Virus record (IMG/VR): IMGVR_UViG_3300027971_000047
Span: 1-64,000 of that record
Source of the DNA: a virus
DNA length: 64,000 nt
Reading direction: 5' to 3' (one strand)
Part shown: piece by piece, positions 1 through 7,978 of the stretch
How the letters are laid out: each line of letters opens with the position of its first letter
How positions within the stretch are numbered: the first letter of the stretch is position 1
The notes under the pieces: generated by a model
The model's database searches: none
Told to the model about the DNA's origin: nothing
Seen by the model: only the letters and a program-made list of their open reading frames with translations
Position numbers and translations under genes: made by a program

Positions 1-1
1 A

Positions 2-247
2 TCTGCACTAGGTAAACCCTATGTTTCTCATGAGATTGCTCTACGCGAGTATGTTGAAATTGAAATGACTGAGCAACCTTATGAACTTCCGTTCAAAATT
101 GTTTTCCGTTCATTCGACGCAGTTGGCGGAGAGTTAGAAAACAGGATTTACGGTGTTGCGGGTACAAAAGAAATGGCTCGTAAACTTGCCATCGAAGTTA
201 CTAACTTGCGTTTGAATTCTCGCGAGTTTGTCTTTGACGGAGAATAA
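2..247 (+). CDS. Conserved small phage protein, 5' end cut by window edge
   Basis: I do not recognise this family. The frame is open from base 2, so the start lies outside the window. The 81 visible residues align along their length with the 99-residue protein at 59414-59713 (shared GGELENR core and a common DGE ending), which implies that about 18 N-terminal residues are missing. The ATG at 65 lies inside the homologous region and is unlikely to be the true start. In both copies the gene precedes a small leaderless gene and the portal gene. Confidence 0.7.
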   Translation, partial: SALGKPYVSHEIALREYVEIEMTEQPYELPFKIVFRSFDAVGGELENRIYGVAGTKEMARKLAIEVTNLRLNSREFVFDGE

Positions 248-267
248 AGGCTAAATTCGCGTAGCGC

Positions 268-282
268 TATAATCGCTAGGTG
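268..282 (+). promoter_or_regulatory. Promoter of a probable leaderless mRNA
   Basis: A perfect -10 box TATAAT (268-273) ends six bases before the GTG start at 280, so transcription would begin at or next to the start codon. There is no Shine-Dalgarno sequence in that gap. The same box and the same 6-base spacing recur at 59736-59750 in the divergent second copy although the bases between differ. No good -35 box is visible. Confidence 0.6.
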
Positions 283-432
283 TATAACGACTTTATCCCT
301 GATGATGGCGTTATTTCCGTTCTAAGCAGTTTTGCTATTCAGTCCCATGAGTTATTCATGGAATTGAAAAACGCAGGATTTGACGAAGAGCAAGCACTTA
401 AAATTGTCGTCGGATTAGCGCACAAAGAGTAG
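280..432 (+). CDS. Small conserved protein upstream of portal (leaderless GTG start)
   Basis: This 50-residue protein begins with GTG and ends 14 bases before the portal gene. I do not recognise the family. It is real because the second copy (59748-59903, 51 residues) keeps the frame, the GTG start and the C-terminal half, including a NAGF(D/N)E(E/Q)QA segment and an IVVGLA..KE end, while the N-terminal part diverges. The conserved part looks like a short helical segment resembling a UBA-like or dimerisation helix pair. It may be a regulator of the head operon; that is only a guess. Confidence 0.6.
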   Translation: MYNDFIPDDGVISVLSSFAIQSHELFMELKNAGFDEEQALKIVVGLAHKE

Positions 433-446
433 GCGAGAGGCAACAC

Positions 447-1862
447 ATGGCAGAAAGACCTGACCTACAGGAGTTTGGCTCAACTGGATTACGCCGTTCG
501 GGTGGAACAGTTTATGAAGAATTTCTCGTCAATCTTAGAGGTATACGCGGTGCAAAGATATACCGCGAGATGGCAGACAACGACCCAACAATCGGGTCAA
601 TGATTTATGCAATTGAAAAAGTTGTTACTCGTCTTGAATGGCGCGTAGACCCGTACAGCGATGATTCATCAGATGGCGATGCAAACCCTAAAGATAAAGA
701 AAACGCAGCATTTATTGACTCTTGTATTCATGACATGTCCGATTCATGGGATGCAACACTTTCACAAATTCTTTCAATGCTTGTCTTTGGATTTTCTTAT
801 CACGAAATTGTTTACAAAGTCCGCAAGGGCGATAGCAATGACCCAAAGAAGCGCTCCAAGCACAACGACGGAAAAATTGGATGGCGCAAATTACCTATTC
901 GCGCTCAAGAGACTTTATTCCGTTGGGAAATTGATATAGATGGCGGAATTCAAGCCATGGTGCAAGTAGACCCATCTTCAGGTGGAGTTCATACAATTCC
1001 GATTGATAAGGCTTTGCTTTTCCGTACAGTAACAACAAAGAACAATCCTGAAGGTCGCTCTATTCTTCGTAATGCTTATCGCCCTTGGTTTTTCAAGCGT
1101 CGTATTGAAGAGATTGAAGCAATCGGTATTGAGCGCGACTTAGCAGGTTTGCCAGTTGCCTACCTACCACCCGAATATCTCTCTGCATCTGCAAGCGCAG
1201 AACAAGCGGCGGTATTGGCATCAATCCAAAACATTGTTACCTCTATCAAGCGTAATGAGCAAGAAGGCATTGTTATGCCAGCGATGTATGACGATGCTGG
1301 ACATAAAATGTTTGACTTGCAGTTGCTCTCATCAGGTGGTTCTCGTCAGTTCGATACAGACAAGATTATCAATCGCTATGACCAGCGCATGTCAATGTCA
1401 ATCCTTTCAGATTTTATTCTTTTAGGTTCAGACAGAGTTGGCTCTTACGCCCTTGGCTCATCCAAGATGGATTTATGGTCAATGGCAGTTGATTCAATTG
1501 CTAAAAACATTGCAGAAGTAATGAATCAGTACGCCATTCCTCGCTTGATGAAATTAAACGGAATGGACATCTCTCGCGCTCCGTACTTAACATACGGTGA
1601 AGTAAGCCATGTTGATTTGACTGAGATTTCAGACTTTGTAACTAAATTGGCTCAGGCTGGGGTTCTCATGCCTGACCCTAAGTTGGAAGATTATCTTCGT
1701 GAGTTGGCAGGTCTACCTCCAGCAGAACACGATGGAGCAAACTTCGGTATGCCTCCTATGCCTGAAGGGGCAGATACGGCTGGATTCGACGCACCTCCAT
1801 CATTGGAAGAAGAGTTAGAGATTCCTGAAGGAGCAGAACCGCTAGACGGCGATGTGGATTAA
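447..1862 (+). CDS. Portal protein
   Basis: This 471-residue protein matches phage portal proteins of the Mu gp29/DUF935-like type. Portals form the dodecameric ring at one capsid vertex through which DNA is packaged and the tail is joined. Visible hallmarks are an N-terminal REMADNDPTIGSM segment, a FGFSYHEIVYK strand region near residue 115, a long C-terminal helical region with DLWSMAVDSIAK, and an acidic Pro/Glu-rich tail from about residue 425. The start follows a GAGAGG ribosome site. It is followed after two bases by the MuF gene, the usual order. A close homolog lies at 59912-61342. Confidence 0.9.
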   Translation: MAERPDLQEFGSTGLRRSGGTVYEEFLVNLRGIRGAKIYREMADNDPTIGSMIYAIEKVVTRLEWRVDPYSDDSSDGDANPKDKENAAFIDSCIHDMSDSWDATLSQILSMLVFGFSYHEIVYKVRKGDSNDPKKRSKHNDGKIGWRKLPIRAQETLFRWEIDIDGGIQAMVQVDPSSGGVHTIPIDKALLFRTVTTKNNPEGRSILRNAYRPWFFKRRIEEIEAIGIERDLAGLPVAYLPPEYLSASASAEQAAVLASIQNIVTSIKRNEQEGIVMPAMYDDAGHKMFDLQLLSSGGSRQFDTDKIINRYDQRMSMSILSDFILLGSDRVGSYALGSSKMDLWSMAVDSIAKNIAEVMNQYAIPRLMKLNGMDISRAPYLTYGEVSHVDLTEISDFVTKLAQAGVLMPDPKLEDYLRELAGLPPAEHDGANFGMPPMPEGADTAGFDAPPSLEEELEIPEGAEPLDGDVD

Positions 1863-1864
1863 CA

Positions 1865-2872
1865 ATGCCTTTAATCTTTGGCAGAGACGGAAGCCGTCGT
1901 AATCCATTAACAGCAGAGGAACAGGCGTTAGCCCGCGTTCTCTACGATGCTATTCGTAAATCAACTAACACAATCAAGGTTGAAGAGTTGGCGCGTATTA
2001 TCCAACGCCTTGACCCTGATTCTTTGAATCGCCTCCTCAATGCAATTTCTGTCGCTGGAAACAGAAAACAAATTGAAGATGCCTTGATGACATCTATTGA
2101 CATAGGCGGACAACAGGCAGTTCAACAGATTCAATCCATTGCGCCTAAATTAGCCCTACCTTCATTTATCCCTAAGCCTGTAAAGATTACAAACAAGGCT
2201 CCTATGGCTAACATGGATTTTACAAAGATTCCTGATTGGGCAAGCCCAACGCCACCGCCAGTTACCTTCTCAATGTCATTTAATAAAACTAATCCTAATT
2301 CTTTAGCCTTTGCATCTAAAAGAGCAGGGCAGTTGATTACAAACATTGATGAATTAACCCGCACAGCAATTCGCAAGATTATTATTGATTCATTTAACGA
2401 ACAGATTGATTATCGCGCTACCGCTCGTCGCATTAAAAACATTATTGGATTACACCCAAAGTGGGCAGAGGCAGTAACAAAGTTTGAAAAGCGTGAGTTA
2501 GAGCGTTTGATTAAAAGCGGAATGAAAGAAGCAAAAGCCCGTCAAACATCTGCTGCTTCTGCATCTAAATATGCTGACCGCCTACGCGGTGCAAGAGCCA
2601 CAATGATTGCTCGTACCGAGATTCAGATTGCACAAAACGCGGGTCGCTATGAGGGATGGAAGCAAGCCGATGAAGCAGGTTTCATAGACCCGAGTTCAAT
2701 GAAGATGTGGGTAACAGCCAAAGATGAGCGCACCTGCCCTATCTGCGCCCCGCTTGATGGTGAGTTGGTACCTTGGAATGGCGTGTTCTCTATCGGACTT
2801 GAGTTGCCTACTGTTCACCCTCATTGTCGTTGCCAAATGGTGATAGTTCCACCTGACAGGGGAACAAAATGA
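1865..2872 (+). CDS. MuF-like head morphogenesis protein (minor capsid)
   Basis: This 335-residue protein carries the C-terminal phage Mu protein F domain: ARTEIQIAQN at about residues 248-257, then a MWVTAKDERTCPIC segment and a final HPHCRC near residue 320. The two cysteine clusters probably bind zinc. MuF proteins sit inside the procapsid near the portal and are often fused to or followed by toxin domains, which is the arrangement here. It overlaps the next gene by four bases (ATGA). The N-terminal third is helical and not recognisable. A full-length homolog lies at 61345-62361. Confidence 0.85.
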   Translation: MPLIFGRDGSRRNPLTAEEQALARVLYDAIRKSTNTIKVEELARIIQRLDPDSLNRLLNAISVAGNRKQIEDALMTSIDIGGQQAVQQIQSIAPKLALPSFIPKPVKITNKAPMANMDFTKIPDWASPTPPPVTFSMSFNKTNPNSLAFASKRAGQLITNIDELTRTAIRKIIIDSFNEQIDYRATARRIKNIIGLHPKWAEAVTKFEKRELERLIKSGMKEAKARQTSAASASKYADRLRGARATMIARTEIQIAQNAGRYEGWKQADEAGFIDPSSMKMWVTAKDERTCPICAPLDGELVPWNGVFSIGLELPTVHPHCRCQMVIVPPDRGTK

Positions 2873-5166
2873 GTACAAAAGTAATTAGATTCGCCCCTGG
2901 GCTTCGTCCAGTAATTAAACACCAAGAACATGACCAGTCCAGCCACGGAAATTGGGCTAATAGTTCAGAGCGCTCCGCAAAAGAAATTGAAGTTCAGCAG
3001 CGAATTACACAAATTAAAAATGAATCCTACCCCGTAGACGAGGATGGAATGTCATCCAATCGCATCACAGCCATTTATGAAACTAAAGATGGCACAAAAA
3101 TAAAACTTCTTCACGACAACGAAAAAACATCAGATGGGGACATCTCGATGACTACAAAGGCTTATCTTTTTGTTGATGGAGGAGTCAAAGAAATTGCTGA
3201 CCTTGAATCTAGTCGGGCTAATAATGTTGTACCCGAAGCGGGAGCAATAATAGACAGAATTCAAGTGCAACCTGAATACAAACGCCAAGGTATTGCTACT
3301 GCAATGTTAAATTTTGCTCGTTCTTATTCTCAAGACGGTATCAAAATCGAACACTCTTTTTCTTTGACAGATGACGCTAAAGGGTGGTCAGGGGTAGTCA
3401 AGCATCAAGAGCATGACCAAAAGACTCACGGTAACTGGGCTACGGGTATTTCATCAGAATTAGAAACTTGGAATCCAAAAGACCCTGTACCAGCAAGCCC
3501 TCGCAATGCAACTGGAACCACCGATAAATTTTGGGAAAACTGGGAACATGGTGTTGATGGCGACCAGTTTGTAGATTTATACCGTCAGTACGCGGGCGAG
3601 ATGCTTGGTTTGCCAGTTCCTAAAAGTAGTAAAGATGTTGGTGGCTCTGAAAATTATTTGACGCAGCGTGGGTTTGGTGCATCTTCAACTAGCGCAGTAA
3701 GAAATCAAACCGAGGCAGTTCTAACAGCAATTGCTAATGGTCGTCCGCAACCAACTTTGTATAGAGGTATGGCAGGAAGTGATGCAGAGTCAAAAGCATT
3801 GCTTGAGCAGTTCACTAATCTCAAAGAGGGCGACACAATTGATATGCCGTTGGTCTCAACTACTCGCTCTTTAGGCGTCGCTCAATGGTATGCAGCAGAC
3901 AGGGCATATACGCCAAGTGATACGAAAGTAATTCTAAAAATTCAAGAGGGTGCAAAAGGTGTGTCAGTCAAGCGTGAGAAAAGTTTTTACCCATCAGATT
4001 TTGAAACTATTACTAGCGGTAAATTTCAAGTAGTAGGCATTTCAACAGTAACTACTCCTTACTGGGCTAGAGGTGCCGTGAGCGCAAGAACTTTCAACCT
4101 AAGTAGACCTGGTGAAGATAGAGTAACGGGATATAGAATCCAAGACCCAAAGAACCTAAGTTGGGACAGAATAGAGAGTGATGACCCAGCGGCTAAGGTG
4201 CGCTATGAAATTATTAAAGATGGAGCCACTACTGGAAACTTTTCTAAAATTGAGACTTCTACGGTAAAGTATACAAATGACCGTCAGACAAGACCAATTA
4301 AAGATGGTCAAGACATCACAGTTAATTCTTGGACTCGCAAAGAGCCTACAACATTTACGGTTATCGAAGTGAAATTAGTTGAGCCTCATGTACTCAAAAA
4401 AGGCACCGAATTTGGAATGATTTTTCATAATTTATTCAACACAATTCCTTTCATCCGTGATGAAGAAGATGTAACCAAGCACGGCACCCATGACCAAAAA
4501 ACCCATGGCAGTTGGGCTAACGGTAGTGAGGCGCTTCCAAAAGGAATAGGATATAAAGATTCAGATGTAACTTTTCATGCCGAGTACGGTTCAACGCAAG
4601 AGCAAGCCGTTTATGTAGAAGATTACACAATGAACGCTTACGGACCAGTAAATACATATTTGAGAACTGGAAAATGGGAAGAGGGTAATGAATCAGGTCT
4701 GAATAAATCAGATGTTCAAGACTATAAAAATGCTTTAGATTTTGTAATATCCCGCACAGAAACACCAAGGGATATGCTTCTTTATAGAGGTACAACTGGA
4801 GTTGATAAGTTTGATACTCTCAAAGTAGGAGATACTTTTACGGATAAAGGATTTGTCTCCACAACAACCGAACCTAAACAATTATGGAATTTCATGTCTA
4901 CTGCTCTTGGTGGCAGATATGACAGCAGACCAGTACAGAGCGGTGCCGTCCTACAAATAAATGTTCCAAAAGGTAATAATGTTTTATCTGTGAACCGTTA
5001 CTTCAAGGGCGTAAGTGACAGATACGGTCCTACAGAGGGAATTCGTGAAGAGAACGAACATATACTTCCAAGAAACACAAAGTTTCGAGTAGATAGTGTT
5101 AGTTCTGTTGATGTCAGAGGCACTCAAGATAAGTTAATCAAAGTAACGGTGGTAAACGATGGGTAG
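2869..5166 (+). CDS. Virion-associated multidomain effector: GNAT-like plus two ADP-ribosyltransferase domains
   Basis: This 765-residue protein has three KHxxHDQxxHGxWA motifs (residues 17-30, 178-191, 537-550), each opening a module. Module 1 has a GNAT-like acetyl-CoA loop (YKRQGIATAM, about residue 137). Module 2 looks like an ADP-ribosyltransferase: LYRGM at about 297, LVSTTRS at about 327, and DFETI followed by GKFQVVG at about 378, where the first acidic residue of the usual ExE is Asp. Module 3 is a clearer ART: LLYRGT at about 637, GFVSTT at about 661 and ENEHILPR at about 729. The gene follows MuF by ATGA overlap. I infer a capsid-carried effector injected with the DNA. Catalytic activity is not shown. 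Confidence 0.7.
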   Translation: MSTKVIRFAPGLRPVIKHQEHDQSSHGNWANSSERSAKEIEVQQRITQIKNESYPVDEDGMSSNRITAIYETKDGTKIKLLHDNEKTSDGDISMTTKAYLFVDGGVKEIADLESSRANNVVPEAGAIIDRIQVQPEYKRQGIATAMLNFARSYSQDGIKIEHSFSLTDDAKGWSGVVKHQEHDQKTHGNWATGISSELETWNPKDPVPASPRNATGTTDKFWENWEHGVDGDQFVDLYRQYAGEMLGLPVPKSSKDVGGSENYLTQRGFGASSTSAVRNQTEAVLTAIANGRPQPTLYRGMAGSDAESKALLEQFTNLKEGDTIDMPLVSTTRSLGVAQWYAADRAYTPSDTKVILKIQEGAKGVSVKREKSFYPSDFETITSGKFQVVGISTVTTPYWARGAVSARTFNLSRPGEDRVTGYRIQDPKNLSWDRIESDDPAAKVRYEIIKDGATTGNFSKIETSTVKYTNDRQTRPIKDGQDITVNSWTRKEPTTFTVIEVKLVEPHVLKKGTEFGMIFHNLFNTIPFIRDEEDVTKHGTHDQKTHGSWANGSEALPKGIGYKDSDVTFHAEYGSTQEQAVYVEDYTMNAYGPVNTYLRTGKWEEGNESGLNKSDVQDYKNALDFVISRTETPRDMLLYRGTTGVDKFDTLKVGDTFTDKGFVSTTTEPKQLWNFMSTALGGRYDSRPVQSGAVLQINVPKGNNVLSVNRYFKGVSDRYGPTEGIREENEHILPRNTKFRVDSVSSVDVRGTQDKLIKVTVVNDG

Positions 5167-7804
5167 TAAATATGTTTACACAGACTCCGATGAGATTGAG
5201 ATTACTACTTTAGTAACCAAGCACGGCACCCACGACCAAAAGACTCATGGCTCATGGGCGAACATGTCTGTAGATGGACAAACAGTTGAAGGCAGAACCA
5301 TCACGGGCTTGATAGATAAGTTAAGCGAGAAGAAAACTCCAGGATTTAGTATCGACATCCGTACCAAGCAATCTGCCAAAGATGGCTTTATCGCCTCTGA
5401 TGTGGGAGCCGAGAGAGTGCTTGATTTCGCGCCTCTGAGGGCTTCTAGGGCGAGTTTGAGGACGGCTTTGAAGGATTACATCAACGACCATGCTGAGTTG
5501 CTCGATAACAAGGGCAGTTTCTTTGGCGCTTGGGTAGAGCAAGGAAAACTTTACTTAGATGTCTCGAGAAGGTATGGTTCTCGGTCAGAGGGTGTACGAG
5601 CAGGTTTCAAGAACGAGCAAAAAGCAATCTACGATGTCGTCAATGACTCGTACATTTATATGAAGGATGAGGTCGATGAGCGAACAAACAAAGCCCGTCT
5701 TGGTGGAAACTCCAAAGCCAGTCAAGGAAATGACGGAGAAGGAGAAGGACGCCTTCGTGGACGAAATCTTGCAAGCGATAGAGGGCAATCTCTAAATCGC
5801 CATGTCTGCCTTGGCAGATACACAATACAAAAACACCGACAAGGTGAGCATGACCAAGCAACACATGGAAATTGGGCAGGGGATAGATACCCTGTTGATT
5901 CAGTCAAAAGCGCTCGAGATGGTGCAAAAGAGTACGCTTTCAAAAAAGGCTTAAAAACTGACGAGACAATTGATTACACAAAAGTTGTAGCCAATCGCGA
6001 ACGCGCATCACGCATTGCCGATATTTATGAGAATCTTCCAAAGATGGATAGAGATGCAGTCGATGAATACGAAGCGTTAGCATCTGAAGTAGAAGAGCAA
6101 TTTGATTACATGACCAAGACTCTAGGAGTCAAGGTTGAGTTCGTTGCAAGTGACCCATACAAGACATCTCAAGAAATGTTTCAAGATGTTAGCCGTGGAA
6201 GTCTTAAAGTTTTGCAAACAGAGACAACAGGCGCACATCCACTTTTCTCAGATGCTCAAAACAATAAATTTAGAGCCGTTCATGATTACTTTGGACACGC
6301 GGCTACTGGTCGAGGCTTCGGTCAAGATGGCGAAGAATCCGCATGGGTACATCACTCTCAGATGTTTACACAGAAGGCTCGCGGTGCGCTGACGACTGAG
6401 ACTCGAGGACAGAATTCATTCTTTAACAACAGAGGCAAGCAGTTCGCTGACCAAAAAGTTGCCTTGCTTCCTGAAGAGTTTTGGGCTGTTCCAGCCGTAT
6501 TCCAAAAAATAAAAGTTATCCGCTTTCAGGCTGGATTAAAGCCAGTATTAAAACATGATGCTGGTGGTCATGACCAAGCAAGCCATGGTAACTGGGCGCG
6601 TGGTAATACCGAGCAAGAAGAAGCACTTATTAACGAAATGGAAGGCGTTGGTCCTTCACTACAAGATTTAGAAAATGCTCTGACCCCTGCGGAACAGGCT
6701 GATATGTCAGATTTAGAACTCATGGTTAATAACGATTCAGGGTTATATGCCCAAGCAACTGATGGGATTCGAGAGCGGGTTGATGAGGCTTTGGGTGAAG
6801 TTAAATATAATTACGAGGACCCAATTACTAATACTAAAGCAAATCAAGATTTGAAAGATAGATTATACGAAAAAATCCAAGATGAGATGATTCAAGAATT
6901 TATTGAATCGGATGACGGCACTCTTGCAGCATTGTGGCAAGAACAAAATACTGAAGAATTTAACCCCGAAGAGTTGCATCCCTTCTTTGACGAGGTTTAT
7001 GCCATGACTTACGATGTTAAAAATGCTCAGGGTGAGGTTGCCACCACTCTTAGTTCATCAACAAATAACATTTATCTTGATGGTGAGAGGCTAGTTGTAA
7101 CTGGTGAAATTACCGATGATGCTGGTAACTATGCTGGAGAGTTCCAACGCGGCTTTTACAAAAGTCAGGACAAAGAAGGCAACGAAATTTGGGCTGTGGA
7201 GCATGACTTATTCAAAATGGAGGATGAGTACGCAGGTGTTGGCTTTGGCTCAAAGTTTATAGCCCGACAAGAGGCTTGGTATACCGCCGTAGGAATAGGC
7301 AGAATTGATGTAGGCACCGCATGGGATGGCGCTCGCCATTGGGCTAAATCAGGGTTTGACTTTGACGAAAGAAATACGGGTCACAATGTAAACGAGTTGA
7401 TAAAGGGAAGAGCATTTAATTCTAATGAATTTGCTGAGGGTTCAGCAAACCGCATTGAATTTGATTCTTTAATTTCAAATATGGTTACTGGATACAACCC
7501 ATCAACAAGAGAATTTGATACAACCAAAAAGATTACATCTGATGATTTTCCTATCCCAAATGATTTCTTGATGATTGGCTACAAAGATAGAGTCCAAACA
7601 GGCACTAATCGCATTACAGGAAAACCCGTTTATTCGTGGGCTGGGGCAAGATTGCTGAACAATCTGAACATGAAGTATCAAAAGGGCTTGAGCAAAGAGG
7701 GACGCTCAATCAATCAGGGTCCAATTGACCGCGATGGCGATGGATTGGTTTATGACGGCACGGCTCGCGAAAAGCCCGCTCCTACGGTAAACTCATCTCC
7801 ATGA
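5159..7804 (+). CDS. Virion-associated multidomain effector, three tagged modules
   Basis: This 881-residue protein overlaps the previous gene by eight bases. KH..HDQ..HG.WA motifs occur at residues 20-33, 225-240 and 465-480. The first module has a LYLDVSRRYGSR segment followed by NEQKAIYD, a pattern seen in phage head-fusion proteins; its role is unknown to me. The second has a striking FRAVHDYFGHAATGRGF stretch at about residue 372 and a downstream EESAWVHHSQMF, which could be a metal-dependent hydrolase. The third is acidic with a GNAT-like GVGFGSKFI segment at about 690. The C-terminus has a calcium-loop-like DRDGDGLVYDGT at 857-868. It is likely virion-carried. Confidence 0.6.
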   Translation: MGSKYVYTDSDEIEITTLVTKHGTHDQKTHGSWANMSVDGQTVEGRTITGLIDKLSEKKTPGFSIDIRTKQSAKDGFIASDVGAERVLDFAPLRASRASLRTALKDYINDHAELLDNKGSFFGAWVEQGKLYLDVSRRYGSRSEGVRAGFKNEQKAIYDVVNDSYIYMKDEVDERTNKARLGGNSKASQGNDGEGEGRLRGRNLASDRGQSLNRHVCLGRYTIQKHRQGEHDQATHGNWAGDRYPVDSVKSARDGAKEYAFKKGLKTDETIDYTKVVANRERASRIADIYENLPKMDRDAVDEYEALASEVEEQFDYMTKTLGVKVEFVASDPYKTSQEMFQDVSRGSLKVLQTETTGAHPLFSDAQNNKFRAVHDYFGHAATGRGFGQDGEESAWVHHSQMFTQKARGALTTETRGQNSFFNNRGKQFADQKVALLPEEFWAVPAVFQKIKVIRFQAGLKPVLKHDAGGHDQASHGNWARGNTEQEEALINEMEGVGPSLQDLENALTPAEQADMSDLELMVNNDSGLYAQATDGIRERVDEALGEVKYNYEDPITNTKANQDLKDRLYEKIQDEMIQEFIESDDGTLAALWQEQNTEEFNPEELHPFFDEVYAMTYDVKNAQGEVATTLSSSTNNIYLDGERLVVTGEITDDAGNYAGEFQRGFYKSQDKEGNEIWAVEHDLFKMEDEYAGVGFGSKFIARQEAWYTAVGIGRIDVGTAWDGARHWAKSGFDFDERNTGHNVNELIKGRAFNSNEFAEGSANRIEFDSLISNMVTGYNPSTREFDTTKKITSDDFPIPNDFLMIGYKDRVQTGTNRITGKPVYSWAGARLLNNLNMKYQKGLSKEGRSINQGPIDRDGDGLVYDGTAREKPAPTVNSSP

Positions 7805-7947
7805 AGAGACAAGAAAGACTAAACGCCTTATCGAGACTCCATGCCTCTATGCCTGTTGAGATGGAAGGTTTGCCTGACGATAACGAGGTCGCTTTCTTGG
7901 ATAAGGTAGTAGAACAAAAACTAACCTTGGTTCAGGAAACTAAATAG
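7801..7947 (+). CDS. Small unknown protein
   Basis: This 48-residue frame starts with an ATG that overlaps the stop of the preceding effector gene (ATGA at 7801-7804), so it is probably translationally coupled. It is charged and mostly helical, with no recognisable domain. It lies between two virion-effector genes and is followed by a 31-base gap. Confidence 0.5.
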   Translation: MKRQERLNALSRLHASMPVEMEGLPDDNEVAFLDKVVEQKLTLVQETK

Positions 7948-7978
7948 CAGTTGTAAATCTATCCGCTATCATTGCCAC

